DNA from: Phylloscopus collybita
Taxonomy: Eukaryota > Chordata > Aves > Passeriformes > Phylloscopidae
Direction: 5' to 3'
DNA length: 64,000 bases
Assembly (NCBI GenBank): GCA_027886175.1
Contig: JAJNNQ010000075.1
Span: 3,451,001-3,515,000, forward strand
The notes below the pieces were generated by a model. The model made no database searches, was not told where the DNA came from, and worked only from the letters and a program-made list of their open reading frames with translations. A program made the position numbers and the translations under genes. Positions 23,554 to 36,700 of the stretch are shown piece by piece. Each line of letters opens with the position of its first letter. The stretch's first letter is position 1.

Positions 23554-25952
23554 GATAATAAGTGCAGGAGACACAAATCATACAACAGGAAGGGATTATG
23601 AGCAGGAGTTCTGTTTAGCTTTATAATTCTGATTTGTTCTTCAGGCCAGTGTTTGAGCATGGTATTGGGGCAGGCATTGTGTAGATAAAAATGTGTAATT
23701 TTACATGTACTTACTGTGTGATTGCAAACATGCTAGTCAGCCATTGACTGTAGGTGCTGCCAGCCCTTCCACCTAAGGAACAGCTTCCAAAGGATGTTCT
23801 CTGGATTGTGTCTCTACTGCAAGCGTCTTCAGGTGTTTTCCAACTTGACAGTTTTATTTCAGGTGGAATTAAACTAGTATTGGATGAGAAACCTTGTTGT
23901 ATCCAGCATAACACTTGTTTAAATACAGTATGGCAGATGGAGAAATTAATGTTCCCTTTTATCTCAAGGTTAGAAGTACTTCCCTAGTGAAATCTCTGAG
24001 ATCTGGGTTCTTGTGTATTTTGGATGTTATGCATGTAATTTTGCTTTAATACATTCGGGGCTTTTCTCTTGATATAAAATTTGTTTCAAAAGATTTCAGT
24101 TGGCACTTTTAAGGTTTAAAGAGCAACCACTCAGTTCTCAAGTGTAAAGCTAATTAATGGATGTTGCTCTTTGCCAGGAAGACCTACATGCTTATAGCTC
24201 CTCCTGGCTTCTGGAAGCGGAATTTAGTTGGGCTTCCTGTCTGGTTTGTTATTCTGGACTTCTGGGTCATTGCAGAAAGATTTACTTTGCCACCAAGGTT
24301 ATGATAAACTTCAGCTTCTTCCAGGCAGGCTGGGGTCCCACGTGTGCGAGTTCAGTACAGAACATCCTCTTCTCTCAGGCTGGGCCCTTCCAAGGGCTCT
24401 GTGCTCTGTCTGTACTGACAGGCACCACCAGGGTTTTCAAAGCAATGAGCTTGGATGTAAGGAACACAAATCACTCTGTGTGGTGCCTGATGCCTTTCTG
24501 AGCTCTGTCCTGGCCTTTGCTCAGCATAGCTGATGCTCCTCAGCCTGTCCCCAGAGCAACTGTTGTCTCTTACATGGGACTAAGTGGGCTTGGGGAAATA
24601 AATTTCAGTGTTTGGGGTATTGTCCTGCATTGTCTCATCCCTCCACGGAGTTCAATAAAACTTCAGCCTGTCTGGATTATCTTGGAATATGTTATTGAGA
24701 TAGAATGAAGTAGAGCTTCAGTTTTCCCTCTGGAGGTGCCAAAGGTCTTCTGTATCCCAAACAAAATATTTGTTTTGGTTGTTAGCCCTCTGGTGAATGT
24801 GAATAGGGGAACATCAAGCAGAAAACAGAGTCTGACTCTGTAAATAGAACGCTTTGTAATGCAGCTGTAATGGGCCTGGAGCAGCACATTCTGATGATGC
24901 CATGGATAGCCATGCAGTGCTGCTGCTGCTCCCTTCCAGGCTGTTTAAATGAAGATTTAAGTAATGATATTCTGGTTATTATTTGAGGTAAAGTTTGTAG
25001 TTCTGCTTCTTTGAGAGCACTTAGCTTGCTCAGTGGTAATGTACAATGGGCCTTTGATCCTGCGTCTTGGTTAATGGGTTAAGGTCTGCACTGGCTGTTG
25101 TTTACTCTAGAAAAATACTGAAGGCTGACCTAGGAAAGTTTCTAAAAGCAGTAGGATATTCTGAATCTTTGAACAAGACCATTCTTATGCAAAAGAATCA
25201 ATGATAATGTGCTCCTCACTGCTAGGTGGTAGCTTTCTTAACTTTCCAATATGTCCAGGTTTCAGATACTTAGTGAATCAACTCCCTATCAACCTTGCAT
25301 GTCCTAATATACCTTGGTGTTGTAAGAAGAAAACCTGAAGAGAATTTCCTGAAAATATAAGAAGACCAAAATTCAAACTAGATGGATTGAAATCTTTTCA
25401 AGGCTTGAAAATTTCCATTTTTACCTTAAAAACTGAGTGAAGCTTTCCAGGCTTCTTGTTCTGTTTTATGGCAGTATTTGTTAGTGGTGTAGCACCTCGA
25501 ATTGTAGTGTGGGGCAGGTTGTAATGAGTGTGCATAGAAGAGAAGGAGAATAAGGGGATACAAATGTACTGACATGTCATAAAATACTTGGGGTAAAAAA
25601 AAAAAAGCCAGCTTGGTAGGCAGCAGGATGAGCAAGTGCCAGCCCAGGGGTTGCCAAAGTTGGTTTGTGTGTGCTGTGGTAAGGGAAAGATCTGGGTTAT
25701 TTCCTGGCAGACATTCGTGGAGAACTTCCTCTGAAGGGAAGTGGGCTCAAGTGCACTTCCTGAAATGTGTTTTAATTAGCAGTGCCTGGGAGGCAGGGAA
25801 TTTCACTCCTGCTACGTTAGCCTAGCTCTTATCAGCATCGTGCAAAGTGAAACCATTGCTTGTCTCCCTCATGTTTGGCACACCCTGTTCACAAGTACCA
25901 ACAGAACACTGCGTTTTTTATTTATTTTCTCCTTTATTTCAGTAGTCTTGAT
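23554..25952. other. Probable intron, possible LTR-like segment inside
   Basis: No exon is supported. The part around 24540-24690 has an LTR-like end: GGGGAAATAAATTTCAGTGT, then GTTCAATAAAACTTCAGCCT. A retroviral LTR fragment is therefore possible, but I could not find paired TG...CA ends. Confidence 0.35.
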
Positions 25953-26090
25953 AGAATCACAAAATACTTTGAGTTTGAAGAAACCCACAAGGATCATTGA
26001 GTCCAGCTCTAAAGTGAATGGCCCACATGGAGATCAAACCCCCAACCTTGGTTTTATCAGCATCAAACCCTGAGCAACTGAGCCAATAGT
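25953..26090 (-). mobile_element. CR1 LINE fragment, minus strand
   Basis: Reverse-complement CR1 3' end: AGAATCACAAAATACTTTGA, then ACAAGGATCATTGAGTCCAG, then CCAACCTTGGTTTTATCAGC. It is the same subfamily type as the nested copy at 4283-4407, judged by the shared 'accttggNNttatcag' block. Confidence 0.88.
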
Positions 26091-29000
26091 CCTTGTTCAT
26101 TTTTGATTTACTGAACCCTCCCTGTTTTCTCTGGTATTTCTGTCCTGCTTTGTAATCTCATTTTGTTTATGCAGGGATGGTTGTTCCTTCCTAGTTTTAA
26201 AGCTGGTGGAAAATCATGGGATGATGTTGGAAGCCTCTGATGAGACTCCTTTCCTTCTCATGTGTTTCTAAGACACATCAGTTGTATGTAAACACTCCAT
26301 GTAAAACTTTTGAATCAGCCTGACTTCCCTTCATGCCTAAATACCTGTAGATAATTTGGTCTGGTTATTCTCTGTTCCTTTGATATGTTGGATAAATCTT
26401 CCTGATGCATCACAGTTCCTTAGATGGCAATTTCTTTTGCAACTGTTGAGTTTTTGAAAGAATGCAGTGTTTCCATGTGCTTGAGTTTCATGAAATCCAA
26501 TTTCAATAACAAGAATTAGCAAAAATAGTAGTTTATTTTTTATGCTTCTGTATACTGCCTACACATACTGCTGTCTTGAGTATAGACTAAGTGAATATGA
26601 GAAGGTGATGGGATTTCTTTTATTTCTTTCTGACCAGTAGTTGTGTATCAGTACTCTCTTTTCCAGGCAAGAAGTAAAGCAGACTGCTGAATTCCCTGTC
26701 AAGAGGCCACACAAATGCAGCTTGGGCAGCATTTTTTTATTAAGGAGGATGAAGAGTACACGAAGAGGCAATAAGAGTCTATAACTGCACCTGAAAATGA
26801 ATGCATTAAATGAGATGAAATCATCTGTACCAAGAGGGAGCCTTGATCACCTGGCAGGAGTTAATAGCTGTTGCAGGTGCCACTGAAACGCTGCCCTTTA
26901 ACAACAAGTGGAAAGTTTATTGTTAGCAGTCCACTCCCAGCTGTGTTGTGGAAGGTGCAGTCTTTAAATTGCTTACCAGGTTTCCCATTTAAAAAAAAAG
27001 GTCATTTCTTATTTTAGGATTTAGATTGTGCAGAGCAAAAGGGCACATAAAAAGTCACGGTTGTCAACAGGACTCCAAGTTTGGCATTCCAGGTTATTTT
27101 TGTATGTATTGTAAGCAGGTGGCTGTGTTGTCATTTCCCTCTTTCAGGATCAGTCTACTCAGCTGAACTTTTAGGAGAGGATGGTAAAAGCTTGGCAGAA
27201 TGGTACTGAGTTTTAAGGTCCAAAGGAATTGGGATAGCTGTAGTCATGGAGTTCTTCCTTCAACCTAATCCTTTATTCTAAATGATTTTTGTTAGAGCAA
27301 TATCCAAAAGGAGTGGTAGGCTTTTTCTAATAGTACATGAATATTATACTTCCTTCTGTTTCTGGAAGTCTTTTTGTGTGTGGGTTGTTTTTGGTTTTGT
27401 TTTTGTTTTTTCTGTTAGTAGTAATATTCCTGGTAGTCTAATAGTCTAAACTGTATTGTATCCTAGTTATTTTAAACATAACAATTCAGGCTGTATTCTT
27501 ATGCCTTTAATGTGACTGCTGCTGATTCTTATAAATCCCTCTACATAGAAATTTGCATTGGACTCTTAATATGGTGAATAATTTACCTTAGAAGCCTCTG
27601 CATAATTATTTTTGGTTTGGAAAAAATCCCAAGCAAGCAGGATGTTAATTTGCACCTCCTTTTTTTGTGTGGTGCTAGGGGCCCTGTATGAAGCCTTGAT
27701 ACCTTAAAAAAAAATAAATCCTAGGCATAGGATGTATTTGTATCCAGTTTGAGCCTTCTGCTTCTACTCTATGCTAAATCCTAAACAGAAGTGGTCCTAA
27801 ATGAAGGTGGTCAATGAACAGTGAATTCTGCATCTTTTTGAAACAGTTTTTTTGGTGGCTTTATTTTTAATTCAAGGCTCACTTTCTCCAGGAGATCTTG
27901 TAGTCATGTAAGTATTCAATGAAGAATAAAACATTTGGTGTTGGTGGTGAAATCTGGGCTTCAGTTCAGAGTGTTCCTCTTGATAAGGTCTGAAGATAAG
28001 CCAAGCCAAAGCTACCTGGAAGATTTTCTTCGGGGGGGTGTGTGTGTGTATAAACATCTGTGGTGTGAAACTTTCACCAGCTACTCTTCATCTTTTTGAA
28101 GTGAAGCGTTGAGTAAGAACTCCACAATAAATCCAGAGTTAGAGTGACATTGAAAACATTGAATCTTGATGTTAATACAAGGAATTAGTGGTGTTGGTGT
28201 TACTTTTGATAGTAAATGCTTAGCTTTGAAGACATAACCTTTTGCAGCTCTCCCCTCATAAAGGAGAAAGAAGGACATAAGAGAAGCAGTAATTTACATT
28301 TCTTAATATCCTGTTGGTCTCTATATTCATATATCCATGTCCAGAGAATGCTGCTGCCATCCCTGTATTATCTGTATACCAGAAGTATGAGAAATGGGGG
28401 TCAGAGGATGCCAGTTTAGCTTTTCTGACTAAAACTCCCACTAAAGATTCAAAGAAAATTTGTGATTGTTACATTCAGGGGAGCATCACAAATTGAAAAG
28501 GTAGCTGAAATGTTTATACAGAGTTTATTTTTTATTGGCATCTAATGCTTTTCTGATGTAAGTTCTGCATTTCCTGATTTTTAATGGGCAAGGTGTGGAA
28601 ACAGTGAGGTGGGGAAGGAGTGTTGCACTCAGCTGGAAGGCTGTACAAAGTCACTTCATTCAAATTCATCATCTGGTTTATATTTTTAAAGAAAACATTT
28701 AATTCCTTAATTTGCATCTGAACTGTGAAATACTTTTGTCAGAAAAAAACCCTAATTTCTGTGTTATTTGGGTGAGTTAGATGGAGTTTAAATTTGTTGC
28801 TTTAGTACGTATCTCTTTTTTCCTGTTTTTTTTAAATAACTTTTCAAGATAAGTGAGTATGAGCCTGTGGTCGGCTGAAAAGCAGTTCGTAGGAAGGACA
28901 CAAAGTTTGGCCTCAGGGCTAAAATTTTTCTAGTTAATTCCAGAAGATTACAGAAACTGAACAAAAGGCTGGTTGCTTTGGGGATGGTAGAGTTATTATT

Positions 29001-31357
29001 TTTCTCAGGCCTGTTAAGTGGCAGTACTGTAGAATTTCTGCAGATTGGCCCAATTCAGTTAATCCTGGTTTTTGTGTTTTCAAGCATCCATGTTTTCTGT
29101 GTAGCTGATCTGATGGCTAATTGAGGTCACACACAGTCTCTTCAGGAGATCCTGGTAACTTTGCATTTTCTCATTTTACAGTTCCCTCATATCATTAAAA
29201 TTGCCTAAAATATGTTTTGAAGCAGGGACATGTCTTGATCTGCCCAGTGTATCTCAGATTTCTGAAGAATGCAGAAATTTAAATGAGGGATGGAGCCAGG
29301 GATGTGAACAGCCCAAGGAAAAGAAAACCTCTCCAGTACTATCATATTCGGTGTGGTAGAAAGAGAAATATGCAGGAAAAATAGGGTCTTGGATGATGCA
29401 AATAATGATACACACGAACCATTTGTAACTTAAATGGGTTGGTTGTTCAAAAATTTTTGTTAAAATCAGGAGACATGAAAAGAAATTACATTGAAATACT
29501 CATCTCTAATTCCTGAGGCTGTTAGTAGTGCATTTTGGTATTTATTTCATTTTGTGGTTTGTAGTATATACTTTGTACATAGCTTCTGATACTTTTCTAA
29601 CTCCTACACTGACTGCCAATTAAATATTGATTTGTGCATTGCTGGGTTTTGAGCTTCAAAGCACTTGTGAGTTGTGGTAAATTGATCTCCGACTCCAAAC
29701 TAACACATGGAGGTTCGAGACCAAGGCATCTGAATTATAAATTACTGTATGTTCTACATACATGGTTCATGTATTTAACCCACTTCACAAACAATATTAA
29801 CTAGGTTTGTTTTGCAGTTTGCTCTTTGAAATGCCTGTAAATATGAAGGGAAAATAAGGATAGAAGAAAATAAGAAACAAGCTACTGCTGGCAAGTTTTC
29901 TATTGGCAGAAGTAATTTTAATTGCATGTAAAATACTTGAAAATTTGAATTAAATAATTTTCTGCACTCTTACGTTGACACTGTCCCCCTCATGTCATTC
30001 AGTTTCCCAAGGACCCCAAAAGACCTCGATTTTTCTGGAGATTGCAGTCACATATATCAATATTTAGGCCTTAATCAGGGCTGCAAATCCAGCCCAGGAG
30101 TGTTCCCCTGATAGGTTTCAGCTCACTTAGTCTCACAACTTAATACACAGGAATTAAATAAATTTCATAATCTGTCGTGTTTTTTTGAATGAGAAGATTT
30201 TGTCCCTAAAAATAAATTTTTGTGGCTGCTGTCTGAGGCCATATGAATTGTTTTTAATATTTTATGCTACTTAAAAGTATTTGGATTTCTTTTCATTTGG
30301 TTCTTAATAATGTTACAATTGGCTAGAGGACAATAGATGGCCAGTAGTTTATAAGGAGACAAATGTATCTATTCATGATCTGTTTGAAAGGGAGCATCAC
30401 TGGAAATGTTTTGTGGGACAAAGTCTGTATTTGCTTATCCCCACTGCAAAATATTTGCATTTTGAATGACTGTAGTTTTAGGGTTTGGAATAGAGGCCAA
30501 GAAGGCAATGGGGAGTCAAATCCTTTGGAACTTTTAAGTCCTAAAAGAATAAAGTCAGTCCATTGTTTCTCAGTATATCTTTGATTTTTTGTAGTTTGAG
30601 GAAGATATGGAGGAGTTGGAATTTTATGATACTAGTACTGACTTCTTCAGAAGCCAGACTTCTCAGAAATAGACATTCTGGATGTAAGGACACTTCAGGA
30701 AGGTGAAGCTCAGCAGTCTTTGCATTCAAGTGCTTTGGCAAGAGCTTTTAGGTTGAGTCATGACAAAGTCATTGCCCAACCTCAAAGCTGCACTTTGTGA
30801 TTTTTGGAACAGTGTCTAATTAATTTGTAGATTTTAAATTTTAGAGCTGTAGATAATTACCAGACCTGTTGACATTGTCTAATGTCTACAGACAGATGTG
30901 ACAATGTCTTCATTAGAGAAGTCTGTGTGGGGAATATCTAAAATCCTTTTTGGTTTTGCTTTTCTGAGATGAACTGAATGAATGTTAGCTGGTACATTGT
31001 CATCATCTATCACTGGGTTAAGTCTTTTAGTGTCTGTTCTCTCTCACAGGTAGTTTGGACCAAATGATGCCCTTGTTCCCAGCACAGAAAGTCACTTGGA
31101 CAGGATGAAACCACTGCAAGTTACCACCCCTGACCATACCCACCTCTATGGTTGTGTTTTTAATGACAATATTGTCTATTGTTGCCTTTGTTTCCTAAAT
31201 AACAAGGCTTGTGCTGCTTGCCATCTCTCTGTTATCCTCTCCCCCATGTACCTTTTTGGCCATGAACCGGTTCCTACCAAACTCTGCAAGAGGCAGAAGC
31301 TTCAAACCACAGCTGAACAGAACTGATTTCAGGCTGCTGACAGCAGCAGCCACACCC
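26091..31357. other. Probable intron, nothing recognised
   Basis: Over 5 kb of AT-rich DNA without a recognisable exon, recent CR1 copy or RNA gene. Simple sequence includes a TG/T-rich patch at 27373-27411 and a GT run at about 28037-28048. Confidence 0.5.
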
Positions 31358-31443
31358 AGAATCATGGAATCATTTAGGTTGGAAAAAACCTCTGAGGTCC
31401 TCAGTTGCAGAGGTCTTTTCCAACCTAGATGATTCTGTGATTT
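31358..31443. mobile_element. Two opposed CR1 tails forming a hairpin
   Basis: A minus-strand CR1 tail (AGAATCATGGAATCATTTAG, GGTTGGAAAAAACCTCTGAG) is followed after about 6-10 bases by a plus-strand CR1 tail (AGAGGTCTTTTCCAACCTAG, ATGATTCTGTGATTT). The two arms pair over about 40 nt. Both are tiny 3' pieces. Confidence 0.85.
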
Positions 31444-31764
31444 CCCCTTGGATGTCCCCCAAACCTGAGACACTTGGAACTTTGAACCATCCAGAGCAAT
31501 GTGAAGGAGGGGTTTGGGGGGTCAGGTGAGTTTCAGAACTGTGCTGACTTTAGGATAAAGGGGCAACAGTGATGCTTGGTGGTGCCTTCTCCTTGCTCAT
31601 GGGAGTTCTGAGCACTGCTTGGTGTTGAATATAAAAGTGTGTAGTAAATAACATTTTCTTAATCTATTCAGAAAAGTTTCTCCAATTTAACAATGGTGTT
31701 TCTTAACACAATGTGTTGAAATATTTTAATATTTTAAGAAGGTAAAATTGTGTTATTGGTGAGG

Positions 31765-31946
31765 CATTGGCAGAGGTTGCCCAGAGAAGCTGTGGCTGCC
31801 CCATCCCTTGAAGTGTTCAAGGCCAAGTAGGATGGGGCTTGGAGCAGTGTGGTCTAGGGGAAGGTGTCCCTGCCTGTGGTGGATGGGATGGAATTTATGT
31901 GACCTTTAAGTGTCCCTTTCAGCCCAAACCATTCTGTGATTCCAGC
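31765..31946 (+). mobile_element. CR1 LINE fragment, plus strand
   Basis: Plus-strand CR1: GGCAGAGGTTGCCCAGAGAA, then CCATCCCTTGAAGTGTTCAA, then a diverged 3' part ending AACCATTCTGTGATTCC. It is 5'-truncated. Confidence 0.92.
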
Positions 31947-33023
31947 CTTGCTGGGTTACTGGGGAGTGCTTCAGGCATCTGACAGACCTAATGCAGCCAG
32001 ATCTGCTCCAGGGACCTGAGCAGTTCAGAGGTCAGAGTTGCCCAGTTTTCCCCAAATGCTTCCAGAGGATTTCTGTGGTTTTTTCCTCTTCACTATGGAG
32101 ACACACTTCATAGGTTTCCTTCGGGCCTCATGACTTTTGTTACTCTGTGATTCAGGAATTGGGGAAAAGGGAGATAAACGGATTTAGTTAAATTGCATTG
32201 ATGTGGCAGTAGAGTTAACGTCCCTGTCACTTTGGTGAAAATAATTCTTTTTGGTCCTTTGAGCTTCCTGTGGTTTGCTCTGAGCTTTCAGTGTCCTGTT
32301 ACTAAGAACTTGTGCATTTCTTCTTTTGTGGGGTTGCAGCAGACAAATACAAGCAGAAATTATTCCAGCTCCAATTCTGTGACAAGTTGTTTGCATATGC
32401 AGCCTGAAATTCCTTTGTACTGTCACAAATGCTTAGTTTGCAGGATGACGAAATAAATATTAACTGTACCAGAGCTGACACTGGCGTAAGTACACGCTGC
32501 AGTTCTCTAATTTGATCTCTTTCTTCATATCAGTGAAAAAAGATGTGTTCAGAAGTTCCTGAAATACTGGCAACCTTGTGCAGTATCTACCTGATTTTGT
32601 GCCAGAATTACTTTTATGTATTCAAGCAAATTTAAGTTTTGCGTCCACTCTGAACCTGATTAGATCTTGAAGGGCTTGAAAATGAGTCTCTTTAATAATG
32701 ATTGGAAATTTGGATAAGGTTTTTAATTTGGATCATTTTCTTTCTCATTTATGCCTCAAGCTTGAATTCACAGGGTGAGTCTTATGATATGTTCAGGAGC
32801 AATTTGGAGAGGGAAGACCGAGGAACTGGAGACCTTGATGAACTGAATGTTTTTTCAGTATTTTAATTTAAAAATTTTAATAAGCATTGCATATGTATTC
32901 TGCACATTGTGAGAGGCAGAAGATACAGTTACAATGTATGCTAAATAATTTAGTGTGCTCGGGGTACCTGACACTTCATACATGATAAATTGAAAACTAG
33001 ATTATAGAGTAATTAAAAAATGT
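31947..33023. other. Probable intron, nothing recognised
   Basis: No supported exon or repeat. Small frames on both strands around 32184-32456 overlap each other and look like chance. Confidence 0.45.
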
Positions 33024-33064
33024 TCACCTTCTTCACGTTACTGAGGTTAGAAGTGCATGAAACA
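33024..33064 (+). repeat. 41-bp repeat, copy 1
   Basis: It starts TCACCTTCTTCACGTTACTG and ends AAGTGCATGAAACA. The same 41 bases occur again at 36504-36544 in the same orientation, with unrelated flanks. I do not recognise the family. Confidence 0.97.
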
Positions 33065-36000
33065 ACTGTCAGTTCTGCTCTGGATCATCATTGTGACCAA
33101 GTTCAGTTCTTTGTTCTCACTGTGGTGGGATTTAGTGGCATCTGACTCTGTCTAAGTTGGATCAGAGGCAGAGAAAGCTGGATAGGTTTCTTTTTGTTCT
33201 TCATCCCTGTTTTCATGCCTAATGAATGATCAGAAATGGAAAAGCTTTTTGGAGAATAATCCTCAAATAATATATCCCTGTTCGAATTAACAAAAGAAGT
33301 GAGCTGATGTTTTTTCATTCTTGTGAAATGGTGGTGCAAGGAATAAACTGCAGTATCAGTGAAGAATTTTAAAAGCTTAACAATGTTTTTCTTGGTTTAG
33401 GCTTTATTACTCTTGCTGCCCTTTTTTATGGATTATATTGTGGTACAAAAGATTTATGTTTTTCTGCTTCCCAGCACTCATTGCTAAGGCAAAAGCTTCA
33501 TTTATATTGTACACTTCTTTGTGGTCTTGAATTCTTATCTTTGTGCAGAAAGTATTTGTTCATTGAGTCCAGCCTACACTGGACTGTCCCAAATGCCCTT
33601 ATATAATTAGGATATTTGTGGCTCTTTTCTGTTAATTCTTAAAGGGCTGCATCATGATTTCTTCTATGCCCCAGCTGGCTTGGTTTGCTGATGAGGAATT
33701 GTTACACATCAGCAGGGTAGGTATTCACCATTAGTATTGCGTTTTATATATCAACAAAGTAAGCTGAAGTAAGATGTAAATGTACAAGTGTATACACTAT
33801 GTAATCCCTTGACATAAATGAAAAAAGCTGTTACTGAAATATTTGTACTTTTCAAGTGAAGCAGCACTGGTTTTTAAATCAGCAGGAATAGTAAATTTCA
33901 GACTGTTTTAATAGTAGATGCATTTTGCATTTGATTTTTCTTCTCTAAGAACTCATATCTAGGTACAAAATCATGATAGCTTTAAAATACGTTTCAAATT
34001 AACTTGTAATACTCTACTTAAATACTTACAAGGCAAGTTAGAGTTTCTAAGGGACTTAGTGATTCTTAGCTAAGAAAGTAATGAGTGTGCTTTGTGAGCA
34101 GCACGCCGTCAGGATTCCTCTCCCCGCTGCTGCCTGTAAAATTGGCTTGTTAGTTATTTATGAAGAAAATTGGTTTGACAGCCCTGAAGGCAGAAGTGCT
34201 CTGTTCACAGTATAAGTAATGCCATCGTGCTGTAGCCCTGGCCATGGGATGAGAGGAGCTGCTTCTTGGAGAAGCATCTCCAACCTGGGGACCATTTGGG
34301 TACCTCCAGCTCTGGGACAGAACTGTGGATGTGTCTCCTGTAACTTGAGTTATCTTGGAGCTTCAGATTGTTTGTAGAGACCTACAGACATACTTATGTG
34401 GCAGCTTTCTGTCACTGTCTTTTCAGCTTCTGTGGATAATCTAAAGTAGTTTAAATTGAATTTTGGGTAGGGGTGTAAGCTGTTTGCTATTTCATCCTGG
34501 ACCTAGAACATGTTTTAGTCTGACCTGTGCCTTTATCCAGCCTGTGTATCCAGCCAGAAGCCTACACAGGAGGTTGTAAAGTATATATAAATCAGAAGTT
34601 GTCTTACTGTCCTTGTTCCTTCTCCCTACTGTCCGTGGAATTTGTCAGCATTTGTACAGAATAGTATTTTAGGAGATCTAACTTCAAAAATCACAGTCAT
34701 GGCTTGTGTAGGAAGCGTGACTTGGGTTAGCTGCTGGGGGGTAATTGCAGCATTAACTAAAACCCACGGCTTTTAGATTTAGAGGTTATAGCATATCTAA
34801 TATTTATCTGCCACCCAATATGTAATGAATCCTAAATCTTTCTGCAAGTATTTCTGGTGGTCTTAATCTGTTTCATGCCAGAGGCAGGGAGAAATAATGC
34901 TTTCAATTTTGTCAAATTAAGTTTTTACTGTGCATTAAATTGATTAAATAGAGCAGCAGATTAAGGCGAAAAATACTATCTTAAATTGCAATTCAAGGCT
35001 GATAGAATCTTAATGATGGCAAGCTGAAATTTTTCAGTGGGTTTGTGGAAATGAGAATCCATTAATCATACGCGCTTGACTTCGCACGGTGCCGAATTGG
35101 AAACAAACTCTTTGCCTTGTTCCCTTTGCCCAGATGAGTAATGGCCGAGCTGGGAAGGCACAGCCAGTGGGATATGGAAGCTGCACGTGTGTTGTGTTCT
35201 GTCAAACCAACTGGGTCTCCTGTTTGATCAGGTTCTTGCAGAGAACAGACGTGTTGGGGGGTTTCCCGTTACACCAGCACCGCTGTCTTTGAGCCGCTCC
35301 CTGACGGCTACATGACAGAAGCAATTAGGAGAAGAAAGCCTGTCTCATGTTGTGTGCTGCAGTTCTTCTGTCTGCACTCTTGTTCCCCCACTACCCCCTC
35401 TTTACCTTCATAATCTAGTTTTGTCAGTCATCTCTTTGGGTTTCTTTGTCCTTATGGATGTGTGTATTTTTCTTTTCCTGATTTTTTTTTTTTCCTGCCC
35501 ATGATTCCTCCTTGCCTCACTTGTCATCTTTTTTTTGCTGTCTTAATTCATTCTCTGTCTATTTTCCATCTGGAAAACTTTATAAAAGGGGACAGAGACA
35601 GCAGAGGAGAAACTAGGAAAAAGTTTTTCTGTATTTCTGCTGGTGCATCACTGTTGTGGTGTGAGGAGGGAACCAGCCTGGCACAACTACTGCTTACATG
35701 CAACATATTAAGAAAAAAGGATTTTCTCAGTTTAGATGAGCACATAATATATTGCTCTGTAATGTCTGCTTTTTCCTGATTTTTGTCTTTACTTCTGTTG
35801 CCCCTAAACTCCTATTTACCCTCTGAGATAGGCTCTGTGTCCTTTTAGCTTACAAAGAACTGCATATTCTTGTGAAATGACAGAAACAGCATTTGGTTTT
35901 ATCTCCTTGCTAATTCTCATTGCCTTGTGTCTGCTCTGGTGTTTGACAAATTTACTTGACCTAGATGCTTCTTGAATCAATGTTCCTTTGTAATCTCGGT

Positions 36001-36503
36001 TTTGGAAATATTTTTTGGCTTTTTATTAAACCCCCCCTTCCCCAGCAGAATGACACTTTGGCAGCATGTTTTGTGTGTCTTCAAAGTTTGCAGTGGTTGG
36101 AAGTGGTGTCATCTCTGTCCTTGGGAGGAGGTGTAAGACTTGTAGAAACACCCAGGTGACATTAAAGGAGTTGTTCCTATGCATACGGTGGTAAATTTAT
36201 TGGACTTTTCCTAGCACACTGAGTGTCCTCAGTTCTCTTATTTTTTGCATGGTTGAGATCCAAAACTGTCGTGCCTTCACTGTAGAACTGATTTCAGCCT
36301 CTGTAGCTCTGGCTGTAAATGCCCATTTGTTGTGAAGGGATCTTGTGCTTCACTTTGAGAACAAGCTCCAGCTGAAGCAAATTCCTTCTCCATCCAGTGT
36401 GTCACAGTTGGGCTAAGAAAACCCAGGTGTTCTCATTACAAATAGGTTTCATCTTATTTATTGAGGCAGGTTTCTGTATAGAGCAAAACTTGTGCAGCTG
36501 CTG
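33065..36503. other. Probable intron between 41-bp repeats
   Basis: No exon is supported. The part around 34910-35110 is rich in homeodomain-like TTAAT/ATTAATCA words and ends in an isolated CpG-bearing stretch (ACGCGCTTGACTTCGCACGG), which makes it a candidate conserved element. Confidence 0.4.
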
Positions 36504-36544
36504 TCACCTTCTTCACGTTACTGAGGTTAGAAGTGCATGAAACA
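36504..36544 (+). repeat. 41-bp repeat, copy 2
   Basis: Identical to 33024-33064 over all 41 bases, 3480 bp downstream, same strand. The match stops abruptly at both ends. Confidence 0.97.
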
Positions 36545-36653
36545 GCAAAGTGTGAACACTTTGGAGTAATCCCATTGTGAGCAATAAAACATGTTATTTC
36601 TTAGATAGTAAGTCAGTCTTTTCATAGTGGAAGTGTTAAGGCCCTCCCCCCCT

Positions 36654-36655
<2 letters not shown>

Positions 36656-36697
<42 letters not shown>
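36656..36697. repeat. Poly-T tract (42 T)
   Basis: An uninterrupted T run directly after a C-rich stretch (CCCTCCCCCCCTCC). It could be the poly-A tail of a minus-strand retrocopy, but the DNA to its right shows no recognisable gene or polyadenylation signal in that orientation. I leave it as simple repeat. Confidence 0.9.
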
Positions 36698-36700
<3 letters not shown>

